A stretch of 64,000 nucleotides of DNA from the NCBI RefSeq assembly GCF_000024965.1, contig NC_013530.1:1426001-1490000 (forward strand), written 5' to 3'. Position numbers and translations under genes: made by a program. The stretch comes from Xylanimonas cellulosilytica DSM 15894 (GTDB lineage: Bacteria > Actinomycetota > Actinomycetes > Actinomycetales > Cellulomonadaceae). The notes under the pieces are model-generated. The model searched no databases. It had not been told where the DNA came from and saw only the letters and a program-made list of their open reading frames with translations. Positions 1 through 8,318 of this stretch are shown piece by piece (position 1 is the stretch's first letter; the number at the start of each line of letters is the position of its first letter).

Positions 1-2
1 GC

Positions 3-653
3 TCCGAGACCTCGTACGGCGACCCGCTCGCCGCCGCCCTCGACTGGCAGGCGGGCGGCGCCGAGTGGGTCCACCTGGTGGACCTCGACGCCGCGTTCGG
101 CCGCGGCTCCAACGCGGAGCTGCTGGCCGAGGTCGTGCGCAAGCTCGACGTGCACGTGGAGCTCTCGGGCGGCATCCGCGACGACGAGTCCCTGGAGCGT
201 GCGCTCGCCACCGGTGCCCGCCGCGTCAACATCGGCACGGCCGCGCTCGAGAACCCGGAGTGGACCGCGGCCATCATCTCGACGTACGGCGACCTGGTCG
301 CCGTCGGCCTCGACGTGCGCGGCACCACGCTCGCCGCCCGCGGCTGGACCCAGGAGGGCGGCGACCTGTGGGAGGTGCTCGCCCGCCTGGACGAGGCCGG
401 CTGCGCCCGCTACGTGGTCACCGACGTGACCAAGGACGGCACCCTGCGCGGCCCGAACGTCGACCTGCTGCGCGAGGTCGCCGCCCGCACGGACGCCGCG
501 GTCGTCGCCTCGGGCGGCATCTCCTCGCTCGACGACCTGCGCGCCCTGCGCGACCTGGTGGGAGAAGGCGTCGAGGGCGCTGTCGTCGGCAAGGCCCTGT
601 ACGCCGGGGCGTTCACCCTGCCCGAGGCGCTCGACGTCGCGGGCCGGCCGTGA
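3..653 (+). CDS. priA: Phosphoribosyl isomerase PriA/HisA, 3' part
   Basis: The gene is cut by the left window edge; about 216 residues remain, starting inside the barrel at [13 protein letters not shown]. The family isomerises ProFAR to PRFAR in histidine synthesis, and in actinobacteria the same (beta/alpha)8 enzyme usually also does the TrpF step. Visible landmarks are [59 protein letters not shown] and the second phosphate loop [13 protein letters not shown], ending with [11 protein letters not shown]. The wording of the [14 protein letters not shown] loop is that of actinobacterial bifunctional PriA rather than narrow HisA; this is inference from memory of the family. The stop overlaps the next start by four bases (GTGA), so the two are probably translationally coupled. 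Confidence 0.92.
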   Translation, partial: SETSYGDPLAAALDWQAGGAEWVHLVDLDAAFGRGSNAELLAEVVRKLDVHVELSGGIRDDESLERALATGARRVNIGTAALENPEWTAAIISTYGDLVAVGLDVRGTTLAARGWTQEGGDLWEVLARLDEAGCARYVVTDVTKDGTLRGPNVDLLREVAARTDAAVVASGGISSLDDLRALRDLVGEGVEGAVVGKALYAGAFTLPEALDVAGRP

Positions 654-1438
654 CCCACGCGCACGAGGACGACGCGGCGGGCCAGGCCCTGCCCGGCCAC
701 CTGCGCTCCATCCAGCCGACGTCGCAGTTCGCGGGCGACGACGGCACGGCCGACCCCGAGCTCGCCGCGCTCCTCGCGGGGCACGCGGCGGGCACGGTAC
801 CGCTGCGTGACGTCGTCGCGCGCCTGGCCGCGTGCCGGGTGCTGGTGCCGGTGCTGGCCGAGCTCGACGTCGCCGAGGCGGTCGTGGTCGACGGGCAGGA
901 GCTGCACGTCGACAAGGAGGCGTCCTCGGGCGTGGTCGCGCTGCAGGCGCCGGACGGGCGCCGCGCGCTGCCCGTGTTCACGTCCGTGGCGACCATGAGG
1001 GCGTGGCGGGAGTCGGCCCGGCCGGTGCCCGTCGAGGCCGCCCGCGCGGCGCTCTCCGCGGTGAGCGAGGACTGGTCGCTGCTGGTCGTCGACCCCGCCG
1101 GTCCGGTGACGGTGACCGTGCCGCGTCCCGCCGTGTGGGCCATGGCCCAGGGCAGGGCGTGGGAGCCGGCGCTCGTCGCGACGCAGGACGGGCTGGTCGT
1201 CGACGACGAGGTGCTCGCCGCCGTCCGGCTGGCCGCCGAACCGGTGCAGCACGTGGTGCGGGTGGGCGCGCAGCCGGGGCGGACGGCCGAGGTCGCCGTC
1301 GTGCTGTCCATCGATGCCGGGCTCGACCGGGCCGGGCTGGACGGCGTGCTGCGGCAGGTCAACGCCCGCCTGGGCGCCTCCGACGTCGTCGCCGAGCGCG
1401 TCGACTCCCTCGAGCTGCGGATCGCCGCGGCGAGGTAG
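650..1438 (+). CDS. SseB-family protein
   Basis: 262 residues. The GTG start at 650 overlaps the priA stop. The middle of the protein has the SseB N-terminal-domain pattern: LVPVLAEL, a variable stretch, then [25 protein letters not shown], followed by a region on how proteins fill a small alpha/beta fold. No catalytic motif is visible and the biochemical role of SseB-family proteins in actinobacteria is not established. A gene of this family commonly sits between priA and infC in Micrococcales (general knowledge). The last 30 coding bases, including the stop, are duplicated immediately downstream. Confidence 0.8.
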   Translation: MTHAHEDDAAGQALPGHLRSIQPTSQFAGDDGTADPELAALLAGHAAGTVPLRDVVARLAACRVLVPVLAELDVAEAVVVDGQELHVDKEASSGVVALQAPDGRRALPVFTSVATMRAWRESARPVPVEAARAALSAVSEDWSLLVVDPAGPVTVTVPRPAVWAMAQGRAWEPALVATQDGLVVDDEVLAAVRLAAEPVQHVVRVGAQPGRTAEVAVVLSIDAGLDRAGLDGVLRQVNARLGASDVVAERVDSLELRIAAAR

Positions 1439-1472
1439 TGCTCGAGCTGCGGATCGCCGCGGCGCGGTAGCG
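1409..1472 (+). repeat. 32-bp tandem duplication across the SseB stop codon
   Basis: Bases 1409-1440 and 1441-1472 are near-identical copies starting CTCGAGCTGCGGATCGCC and ending in a TAG. They differ at two positions (AGG to CGG before the TAG, and the base after the TAG region). Because 32 is not a multiple of three, read-through would not restore the same frame. It looks like a recent slippage duplication of the gene end. Confidence 0.85.
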
Positions 1473-1507
1473 CCCCGGCCCGGCTCCCGGCGCGCCGTCG
1501 GGTGCGG

Positions 1508-2302
1508 TCAGGAGCAGGGCGTCACGGGCGTGAACTGCGCGGTGTCGGCGAGCATCGCCCGCAAGGTCGAGACCGGCACCAGCAGGGACCGCCCGTCGTC
1601 GGTCTTGGCGTAGACGACGCCGACGACGCGGCCGCTGTCGTCGAGCGCCGCGGACCCCGAGGAGCCGGGCTCGACGCGTGCGTCCGTGACCAGCACCTCG
1701 CCGAGGTTCTCGTTCAGCGGGTCGCTGCGCGTGCCGATCACCGTGCCCTGCGTGATCGTCAGCGCGCCGCCCTCGGGGTACCCGACGACGGTGACGCGCT
1801 CGCCGAGCACCGGGTCCTCCTCGCCGAGCTCGGGCGCCGACGGCAGGGCGTCCTCGGTGCGCACGACGGCGAGGTCGGCCAGGCCCGCGGTGCTCGCCGT
1901 CGCGACCTCGACGTCGCGCCCGTCGTACGTGCTGACCTGCAGCGTCGCCGCGTCGGCGACGACATGGCGGTTGGTGATGAGCGTGTTCGCGTCGATCGCG
2001 AAGCCGGACCCCGTCGAGAGCTCCCCGCACCCGATGTTGCGGATGCGCACCGCCATCCGTTGCACGGCGTCGAAGCCGTCGGGGGACAGCGCTGCGGCGT
2101 CGGACGGCGCGAGGGAGGGTGCGGCCTGCCGGGCCGCCTCGGGGACCAGATCGCTGGCGACCACGGCGGACGGCTCGGCCGAGGGCAGCCCGGGAAAGGG
2201 CGGGACGGTGCCGCACCCGGCGAGCGCGGCGATCGCCGCCGCCGCGAGGAGCGCCCGCGCTCGCGCCTGCGGAGCCCGTGCCCTCCGAGCCCGTGCACTC
2301 AC
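1508..2302 (-). CDS. Trypsin-like serine protease lipoprotein
   Basis: 264 residues from a GTG at 2302. An N-terminal Arg-rich and hydrophobic segment ends in a lipobox (LAGC, Cys30), so the mature protein is predicted to be lipid-anchored outside the membrane. A chymotrypsin-fold protease follows with a readable triad: His113 in TNRHVV, Asp143 in LADLAVV and Ser215 in EPGSSGSA. It has the HtrA/MarP-like fold but no PDZ domain and no transmembrane bundle. The start overlaps the stop of the upstream coiled-coil membrane protein by four bases, so the two are probably made together. The GSSGS in place of GNSGG is a common variant. Substrate unknown. Confidence 0.85.
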   Translation of the reverse strand: MSARARRARAPQARARALLAAAAIAALAGCGTVPPFPGLPSAEPSAVVASDLVPEAARQAAPSLAPSDAAALSPDGFDAVQRMAVRIRNIGCGELSTGSGFAIDANTLITNRHVVADAATLQVSTYDGRDVEVATASTAGLADLAVVRTEDALPSAPELGEEDPVLGERVTVVGYPEGGALTITQGTVIGTRSDPLNENLGEVLVTDARVEPGSSGSAALDDSGRVVGVVYAKTDDGRSLLVPVSTLRAMLADTAQFTPVTPCS

Positions 2303-3012
2303 TGGGTGAGCTCCTGCTGGAGCTGGACGTTGGCGTCCGTGGCCTGGCGGCACAGCACGTCGACCTCGTCGGCGAACCGTTCCAGGTCGTCCGGGTCGTA
2401 CTGCTCGGGCGTGCGCAGGTAGGTGATGAGCTGCGCCTGCCCGTCGGTGCAGCGGCCCAGCGCCTCGGCGACCACCCCGGCCGCCTCGCTGACCCGGCGC
2501 TGGTAGTCGAGGTACTGCTGGGAGGCGGCGTTGGCGTCCCCGAGCTGCGCCTTCTCGTCGGCGAGCTGCGTGATGCGCTGGGTCGCGGTGGCGAGCTGGT
2601 CGCGCGCCGCGCCGAGCTCCCGCGTCGTCGCGTCGAGCTGGGTCTGCAGCTCCGCGACGCTCTCGCCCTGGGCGCGTGCCTGGGACTGCCAGGCGTCGGA
2701 GTCGGCACGCCAGGAGTCGGCCGCGTACCAGAGGTAGCCGGCCAGCCCGAGCGCCGCGAGCAGCAGCACGGTCAGGACGACGACGGCGGCGACCGCGCCC
2801 CGGCGTCGGACCGGGCGTGAGGGCGGGGGCGCGACCGGCTCGAAGGCCGCGGTGCCTTCGGTGGCCGCAGGGGGAGCCGTCCCCGTCGCCTGGGCGGGCG
2901 GCGCGGATGGGACGGACGCCGTGCCCGTGCCGGGCGGGAACGTCGGCGGCGTGAGGGAGTCCGACCGCCACGCGGCGGTCGTCGTCTCGTCGCCGTGTCG
3001 CTGGTCGTTCAC
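2299..3012 (-). CDS. Single-pass membrane protein with Pro-rich N-terminus and coiled coil
   Basis: 237 residues from a GTG at 3012, preceded by a GGGAGG-type ribosome site. Order: a Pro/Thr/Ala-rich cytoplasmic head (about residues 1-75), one membrane helix (AVAAVVVLTVLLLAALGLAG), then an outside coiled coil (ELQTQLDATTRELGAARDQL and on) and a C-terminal helical part with two cysteines. No enzyme motif. It lies between the DUF1844 gene and the lipoprotein protease, overlapping the latter; a possible job is to scaffold or present the protease, but that is inference only. I do not recognise a named family. Confidence 0.7.
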   Translation of the reverse strand: MNDQRHGDETTTAAWRSDSLTPPTFPPGTGTASVPSAPPAQATGTAPPAATEGTAAFEPVAPPPSRPVRRRGAVAAVVVLTVLLLAALGLAGYLWYAADSWRADSDAWQSQARAQGESVAELQTQLDATTRELGAARDQLATATQRITQLADEKAQLGDANAASQQYLDYQRRVSEAAGVVAEALGRCTDGQAQLITYLRTPEQYDPDDLERFADEVDVLCRQATDANVQLQQELTQ

Positions 3013-3026
3013 GGGCCCTCCCGCGG

Positions 3027-3398
3027 TCAGACGGTGACGGAGCCGGAGGCCGTCGGCACGACGGACCCCGTGTACTCCTCGCCCGGGCCCTCGCCCGGCG
3101 CGTCCGGGATCACCGACGCCTCGCGGAACGCGAGCTGGAGCGAGCGCAGCCCGTCCCGCAGGGAGCGGGCGTGGACGGTGCCGATGTCGGACGCCGACGC
3201 CGTGACCAGCGCGGCGAGCGCCGTGATCAGCTTGCGGGCCTCGTCGAGGTCGAGGTGGTCCTGCTCGGCGGCGTCCTCGGCGAGGCCGCACTTCACGGCT
3301 GCGGCGCTCATGAGGTGCACCGCGGCGGCGGTGATGACCTCGACGGCGGCCACGTCGGCGATGTCGCGGGTGGCCTGCTCGGTCTCGGGGGTGCTCAT
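3027..3398 (-). CDS. DUF1844-domain protein
   Basis: 123 residues. The short helical protein has the DUF1844 pattern: a helix with AAVHLMSAAAVKCGL, then LDEARKLITALAAL and a second helix pair, with a Thr/Ser/Gly-rich tail. Function unknown in the literature I know. The ATG at 3398 is preferred over a near-by upstream ATG at 3407 because a TAGGAT -10 box lies 7 nt before it, so the transcript probably begins at the start codon. It is the first gene of a leftward unit and diverges from infC; DUF1844 genes next to infC are a recurrent actinobacterial arrangement. Confidence 0.8.
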   Translation of the reverse strand: MSTPETEQATRDIADVAAVEVITAAAVHLMSAAAVKCGLAEDAAEQDHLDLDEARKLITALAALVTASASDIGTVHARSLRDGLRSLQLAFREASVIPDAPGEGPGEEYTGSVVPTASGSVTV

Positions 3399-3405
3399 AC
3401 CTGGC

Positions 3406-3411
3406 ATCCTA
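3406..3411 (-). promoter_or_regulatory. -10 box of a leaderless promoter for the DUF1844 gene
   Basis: TAGGAT on the minus strand, 7 nt upstream of ATG 3398. No Shine-Dalgarno sequence lies between. A convincing -35 is not visible. Confidence 0.55.
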
Positions 3412-3500
3412 TGAGTGCGCGTGGCGCCGGAGTGCGTGTGCGGGCAGCGGATGTCGGTCACGTCACGGCGGCCGGCGTCGGCAGGGCGCAGCCTCCGTGC

Positions 3501-3751
3501 TAGCCTTGGGGGCTGACCGACCCGGTGTGCTGTGCGTACCGGGCGCATCAAGTGGAGATCCTCCCACCCGAGTTCCGACGGGCGACATGCCGACTGGTAT
3601 GTGCCGACAGGGGCCGGGTCCGGTCGCCCGTAGGGGCACGACAGTCGTCGTGCGCCGTCGTCGGGCTCGCCGAAGGCCTCCATCCTGATGCTCAGGACGG
3701 GGGCCTTTCCTCGTTCCTGGTGGTCCACCGACGATTTCTAGGAGCATCACC
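3501..3751 (+). promoter_or_regulatory. infC leader with a long attenuator-like hairpin
   Basis: About 250 bases of untranslated DNA lie between a weak -10 (TAGCCT, 3501-3506) and infC. The 3' part forms a strong hairpin: 3673-3681 (AAGGCCTCC) pairs with 3699-3707, then after one A/C mismatch TCCTGA 3683-3688 pairs with TCAGGA 3692-3697 around a TGC loop. Only a short TTTCCT follows, so it is a poor intrinsic terminator but a plausible attenuator or protein-binding leader. The infC-rpmI-rplT operon is autoregulated through leaders in other bacteria (known for L20 and IF3). Whether this one responds to L20 is inference. Confidence 0.55.
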
Positions 3752-4789
3752 ATCAGCGAGCCTCGCATCAACGACCGGATCCGCGTCTCCGAGGTCCGGC
3801 TCATCGGCCCCGGCGGGGAGCAGGTCGGCGTTGTCGCAACGGCGGTCGCCCTGAAGCTCGCCCAGGACGCCGACCTCGACCTGGTCGAGGTCGCCCCGGA
3901 CGCACGTCCGCCCGTCGCCAAGCTCATGGACTACGGCAAGTTCAAGTACGAGTCCGACATGAAGGCGCGTGAGGCCCGGCGCAACCAGGCCAACACCGTC
4001 CTCAAGGAGATCCGTTTCCGCCTCAAGATCGACGCGCACGACTACGAGACCAAGAAGGGTCACGTGGTCCGCTTCCTCGAGGGCGGCGACAAGGTCAAGG
4101 TCATGATCATGTTCCGCGGCCGTGAGCAGTCGCGCCCCGAGATGGGCGTGCGGCTGCTGACGCGGCTGGCGGAGGAGGTCGCGGACCTGGGCTCGGTCGA
4201 GTCCATGCCCAAGCAGGACGGCCGCAACATGACCATGGTCCTCGGGCCGGTGAAGAAGAAGGCCGACGCCAAGGCCGAGCAGCGCAAGCGGGCCGAGGAG
4301 GTCAACGCCTCGCGCATCACCAAGTCGGAGGCCCGCCGCGCGGCAGCCGGCGGGGACGAGGACTTCGAGCCCGAGGCCGCGCCGGTCCGGCGCGAGCGCG
4401 TCGAGGCCGAGCCGGTCGAGCCGGCGGTGCCGTTCGAGGAGATGGTCGCGGCTGCCAAGGCAGCGCCGCTGGAGCCCGCTCCGGTCGAGACCGCCCCGGT
4501 CGCGCCCGAGCCCGCCGCCCCGCGCGCCACGGCGTCGCGTCCGGCCCCCGCGAGGACCGCGGGCGGGAAGCCTGCCGGTGCCCGCCCGGCCACGGCGAAG
4601 CCGGCGGTGGCCCGTCCGGCCGCCGCGAGGCCCGCTGCTGCGAAGCCGGCCGCCGCCACCCCGGCGACCCCGCGCCCCGCGACTCCGAAGCCGGCCACCG
4701 CCACCCCGGCCGCGCCCCCCAAGCCGGCCGCGCCGAAGCCTGCGGTCCCGAAGCCGGCACCCAAGCCCAGCCCGCGCAGCCCTCGCTGA
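3752..4789 (+). CDS. infC: Translation initiation factor IF-3, with long C-terminal extension
   Basis: IF-3 binds the 30S subunit and checks initiator tRNA and start codon. The conserved N-terminus reads (I/M)[10 protein letters not shown] and begins at an ATC codon at 3752, after AGGAG at 3740-3744; no in-frame ATG or GTG fits. A rare AUU/AUC start is the known basis of infC autoregulation. The N domain, linker ([11 protein letters not shown] from residue 59) and C domain ([17 protein letters not shown]) are intact to about residue 165. A further 175 or so residues follow, Glu/Arg-rich at first, then an Ala/Pro/Lys/Arg low-complexity tail built of [13 protein letters not shown] units. Total about 345 residues against a usual 180-200. 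An ATC at 3746 is an alternative start. Confidence 0.93.
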   Translation: MSEPRINDRIRVSEVRLIGPGGEQVGVVATAVALKLAQDADLDLVEVAPDARPPVAKLMDYGKFKYESDMKAREARRNQANTVLKEIRFRLKIDAHDYETKKGHVVRFLEGGDKVKVMIMFRGREQSRPEMGVRLLTRLAEEVADLGSVESMPKQDGRNMTMVLGPVKKKADAKAEQRKRAEEVNASRITKSEARRAAAGGDEDFEPEAAPVRRERVEAEPVEPAVPFEEMVAAAKAAPLEPAPVETAPVAPEPAAPRATASRPAPARTAGGKPAGARPATAKPAVARPAAARPAAAKPAAATPATPRPATPKPATATPAAPPKPAAPKPAVPKPAPKPSPRSPR

Positions 4790-4813
4790 CGGGCTGAGCC
4801 ACCACTGATGAAA

Positions 4814-4837
4814 CGGGCGACGGCAACCCGTCGCCCG
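4814..4837 (+). other. Intercistronic hairpin between infC and rpmI
   Basis: CGGGCGACGG (4814-4823) and CCGTCGCCCG (4828-4837) form a perfect 10-bp stem with a CAAC loop, midway between the infC stop and the rpmI start. No T run follows, so it is more likely an RNA-stability or processing element than a terminator. Confidence 0.6.
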
Positions 4838-4891
4838 CACCACGTCCCCGCCGTTCGCGGCGGGTGACCGACCCGAGGAGAGACGGCAGTC

Positions 4892-5086
4892 ATGCCGAAG
4901 AACAAGACGCACTCCGGCGCCAAGAAGCGCTTCCGGATCACCGGGAGCGGCAAGGTCATGCGCGAGCAGGCGAACGCCCGCCACCTGCTCGAGCACAAGC
5001 CGAGCACCCGCACGCGCCGTCTGGCTCAGGACCAGGTCGTCGCCCCCGCCGACGTCAAGAAGATCAAGAAGCTGCTCGGTAAGTGA
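4892..5086 (+). CDS. rpmI: 50S ribosomal protein bL35
   Basis: 64 residues, the family's normal size. It begins [20 protein letters not shown] and ends KKIKKLLGK, the expected small basic protein of the large subunit. GAGGAGAG about 10 nt before the ATG is the ribosome site. It sits between infC and rplT in the standard operon order. Confidence 0.97.
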   Translation: MPKNKTHSGAKKRFRITGSGKVMREQANARHLLEHKPSTRTRRLAQDQVVAPADVKKIKKLLGK

Positions 5087-5150
5087 CCTCGCGCCGCGGT
5101 CGTCAGCGATCGCGCGGAGCACCCCGACCCAACACTGCAAGGAGCATCAC

Positions 5151-5537
5151 GTGGCACGCGTGAAGCGGGCGGTCAACGCCCAGAAGAAGCGCCGTACGAC
5201 CCTCGAGCGCGCCAGCGGCTACCGCGGCCAGCGCTCGCGCCTCTACCGGAAGGCGAAGGAGCAGGTCACCCACTCCCTCGTCTACGCCTACCGTGACCGC
5301 AAGGTCAAGAAGGGCGACTTCCGCAAGCTGTGGATCCAGCGCATCAACGCTGCGGCCCGCGCCCAGGGTCTGACCTACAACCGCTTCGTCCAGGGCCTCG
5401 GCCTGGCCGGGGTCGAGGTCGACCGCCGCATGCTCGCGGAGCTCGCCGTCAACGACATCGCGGCGTTCAACGCGCTCGTCGAGGTCGCCAAGGCCGCGCT
5501 CCCCGCGGACGTCAACGCTCCCAAGGCCGCGGCCTGA
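5151..5537 (+). CDS. rplT: 50S ribosomal protein bL20
   Basis: 128 residues from a GTG at 5151, with AAGGAG 6-7 nt upstream. It starts (M)[14 protein letters not shown] and has the typical basic N-terminal arm followed by the helical globular domain (LNDIAAF-like [18 protein letters not shown]). L20 is needed for early 50S assembly and in other phyla represses its own operon. A short Ala/Lys tail ends the protein one base before the next gene starts. Confidence 0.97.
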   Translation: MARVKRAVNAQKKRRTTLERASGYRGQRSRLYRKAKEQVTHSLVYAYRDRKVKKGDFRKLWIQRINAAARAQGLTYNRFVQGLGLAGVEVDRRMLAELAVNDIAAFNALVEVAKAALPADVNAPKAAA

Positions 5538-5538
5538 C

Positions 5539-6444
5539 TTGAGCACCCCGGACGCCCGGACGGCTCCTCCCGCAGACGACGTCACGCTCGCCAACCCGCG
5601 AGCCGACCGCGTCAAGCAGGTGAGGGCGCTGTCCGGGCGTTCGGCACGCCTGCGGCACGCCCAGCTCCTCGTCGAGGGGCCGCAGGGCGTGCGCGAGGCG
5701 GTCCGCTGTTCGCCCGACGCCGTCCGCGACGTCTACCTCACCCCGGCGACGGCGCAGCGGTACGCCGAGATCGCCGACGCTGCGCGGGCCGCGGGCATCC
5801 GCGTGCACCTGGGCACGCACGAGGTCCTCGCGGCCATGAGCCCCGACGCCCAGGGCGTGCTCGCCGTGGTGCGCACCCACACCCCCACGCTGGACGAGGC
5901 GCTCGGCGCGCTCGACGGCCCGGACGGCGGACGGCGGCGGTCGCTGCTGGTCGCCGTGCTGGCCACGGTGCGCGACCCGGGCAACGCCGGCACCGTCATC
6001 CGCGCGGCCGACGCCGCCGGAGCAGACCTCGTCGTCCTCGCGGGCGACAGCGTGGACGTGCACAACCCCAAGGTCGTGCGCTCGACCGCCGGCTCGCTGT
6101 TCCACGTCCCCGTCGTCAGCGGTGTCCCGCTCGCCGACGTGGTCGACGCCGTGCACGAGCGCGGTCTCACGGTCCTGGCCGCCGACGGCGCCGGGCCGCA
6201 CGACCTCGACGACCTGCTCGACGTCGCCGGGCCCTCCCACGCGGGTGAGCGAGGAGCCGGGACGCCCGACCTCGCCGCGTCGACCGCGTGGGTCTTCGGC
6301 AACGAGGCGTGGGGCCTGCCGGAGAAGGATCGCGAGCTCGCCGACGCCGTCGTGCGCGTGCCCATCCGGGGCCGAGCCGAGTCGCTCAACCTGGCCACGG
6401 CCGCCACGGTGTGCCTGTACGCGTCGAGCCGCGCGCAGCGCTGA
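5539..6444 (+). CDS. TrmH/SpoU-family RNA 2'-O-methyltransferase
   Basis: 301 residues from a TTG at 5539, one base after the rplT stop, so it probably depends on coupled translation. The N-terminal substrate domain has RHAQLLVEGPQGVREA. The C-terminal SPOUT domain carries the three family motifs: NAGTVIRAADAAGAD, the FGNEAWGLP glycine loop, and IPIRGRAESLNLATAA (the trefoil knot that binds SAM). The family methylates a ribose in rRNA or tRNA; the exact target cannot be told from sequence. Its place next to rplT is common in actinobacteria and fits a role in ribosome maturation. Confidence 0.9.
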   Translation: MSTPDARTAPPADDVTLANPRADRVKQVRALSGRSARLRHAQLLVEGPQGVREAVRCSPDAVRDVYLTPATAQRYAEIADAARAAGIRVHLGTHEVLAAMSPDAQGVLAVVRTHTPTLDEALGALDGPDGGRRRSLLVAVLATVRDPGNAGTVIRAADAAGADLVVLAGDSVDVHNPKVVRSTAGSLFHVPVVSGVPLADVVDAVHERGLTVLAADGAGPHDLDDLLDVAGPSHAGERGAGTPDLAASTAWVFGNEAWGLPEKDRELADAVVRVPIRGRAESLNLATAATVCLYASSRAQR

Positions 6445-6453
6445 GACGACCCC

Positions 6454-6476
6454 GCGGCCGACGACGAGGCGGCCGC
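6454..6476 (+). terminator. Weak hairpin after the RNA methyltransferase gene
   Basis: GCGGCCG (6454-6460) and CGGCCGC (6470-6476) form a 7-bp GC stem with a 9-base loop. There is no T tract. It may slow or stop transcription from the ribosomal-protein operon, but the evidence is thin. Confidence 0.3.
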
Positions 6477-6513
6477 ACGCGCGACTGTCGGCCCCTCCTG
6501 CGACGATCGCGGG

Positions 6514-7164
6514 ATGCGCCTCTTCACCGCCGTCTACCCGTCGCCCGAGGCGTCCGCGCACCTCGACCTCGCGCTCGGCGCTATCGGCGGTGCCGCCGTC
6601 GCCGACCCGGGCGCGGGGCTGCGCTGGATCCCCCAGGAGCAGCGGCACGTGACCGTGGCGTTCCACGGCGAGGTGCCGGACGGCGCCGCGCCCGGCTACG
6701 TCGCCGACCTCGAGGCCGCCGTCGCGCAGATCGAGCCGTTCGACGTCGTCCTCGCGGGCGGCGGGTCGTTCGGCGGGCGCACGCTGTGGGCGGGCGTGGC
6801 CGACGGCGTCGCGGGCCTGCGCGCGCTCTCCGCCGCCGCCGAGGAGGCCGCGGCGACGGCCGGGTTCCGCGCCGACGACCGCGCGGGCGGGAGACCGCAC
6901 CTCACCCTGGCGCGGGTCTCTTCGTCGCGCGGGCTGCCGAACCGTGGGCTGTCGAACCGCGGCGGGCCGCGCCGCCCGGTCGGCCGGTCCGACGGCGCGG
7001 CGCCGCTGGCCGCGTGGGCGCACGCCCTGGCCGTGTACCGCGGCCCGGCCTGGACGGTGGAGGCGGTGCACGTCGTGGCGAGCGTGCTGGGTGCGGGCCG
7101 CTCCGGCGGACCGCTGCACGACGACGTCGCCGTCCTCGCCCTGGGCCACGGGTCGCGGGAGTAG
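6514..7164 (+). CDS. thpR: RNA 2',3'-cyclic phosphodiesterase (2H family)
   Basis: 216 residues. It has the two HxT motifs of the 2H phosphoesterase (2'-5' RNA ligase) fold: His45-Val-Thr47 in RHVTVAFHGEV and His129-Leu-Thr131 in RPHLTLARV, with the usual MRLFTAVYPS start. The family opens 2',3'-cyclic phosphates on RNA ends; the physiological substrate is unclear. After the second motif there is an unusual Gly/Arg/Asn-rich insertion (GLPNRGLSNRGGPRRP) that lengthens the protein compared with the usual 180 or so residues. A GACGAT -10-like box 6 nt before the ATG and no ribosome site suggest a leaderless message. Confidence 0.85.
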   Translation: MRLFTAVYPSPEASAHLDLALGAIGGAAVADPGAGLRWIPQEQRHVTVAFHGEVPDGAAPGYVADLEAAVAQIEPFDVVLAGGGSFGGRTLWAGVADGVAGLRALSAAAEEAAATAGFRADDRAGGRPHLTLARVSSSRGLPNRGLSNRGGPRRPVGRSDGAAPLAAWAHALAVYRGPAWTVEAVHVVASVLGAGRSGGPLHDDVAVLALGHGSRE

Positions 7165-7181
7165 CCGCGTCGGCCGCCTAG

Positions 7182-8317
<1,136 letters not shown>

Positions 8318-8318
<1 letters not shown>

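Noticed and set aside
2303-2971. N-terminal extension of the serine protease beyond GTG 2302
   Set aside because: The extension runs antisense-like through the coding frame of the upstream coiled-coil gene; the lipobox and GTGA overlap fix the start.
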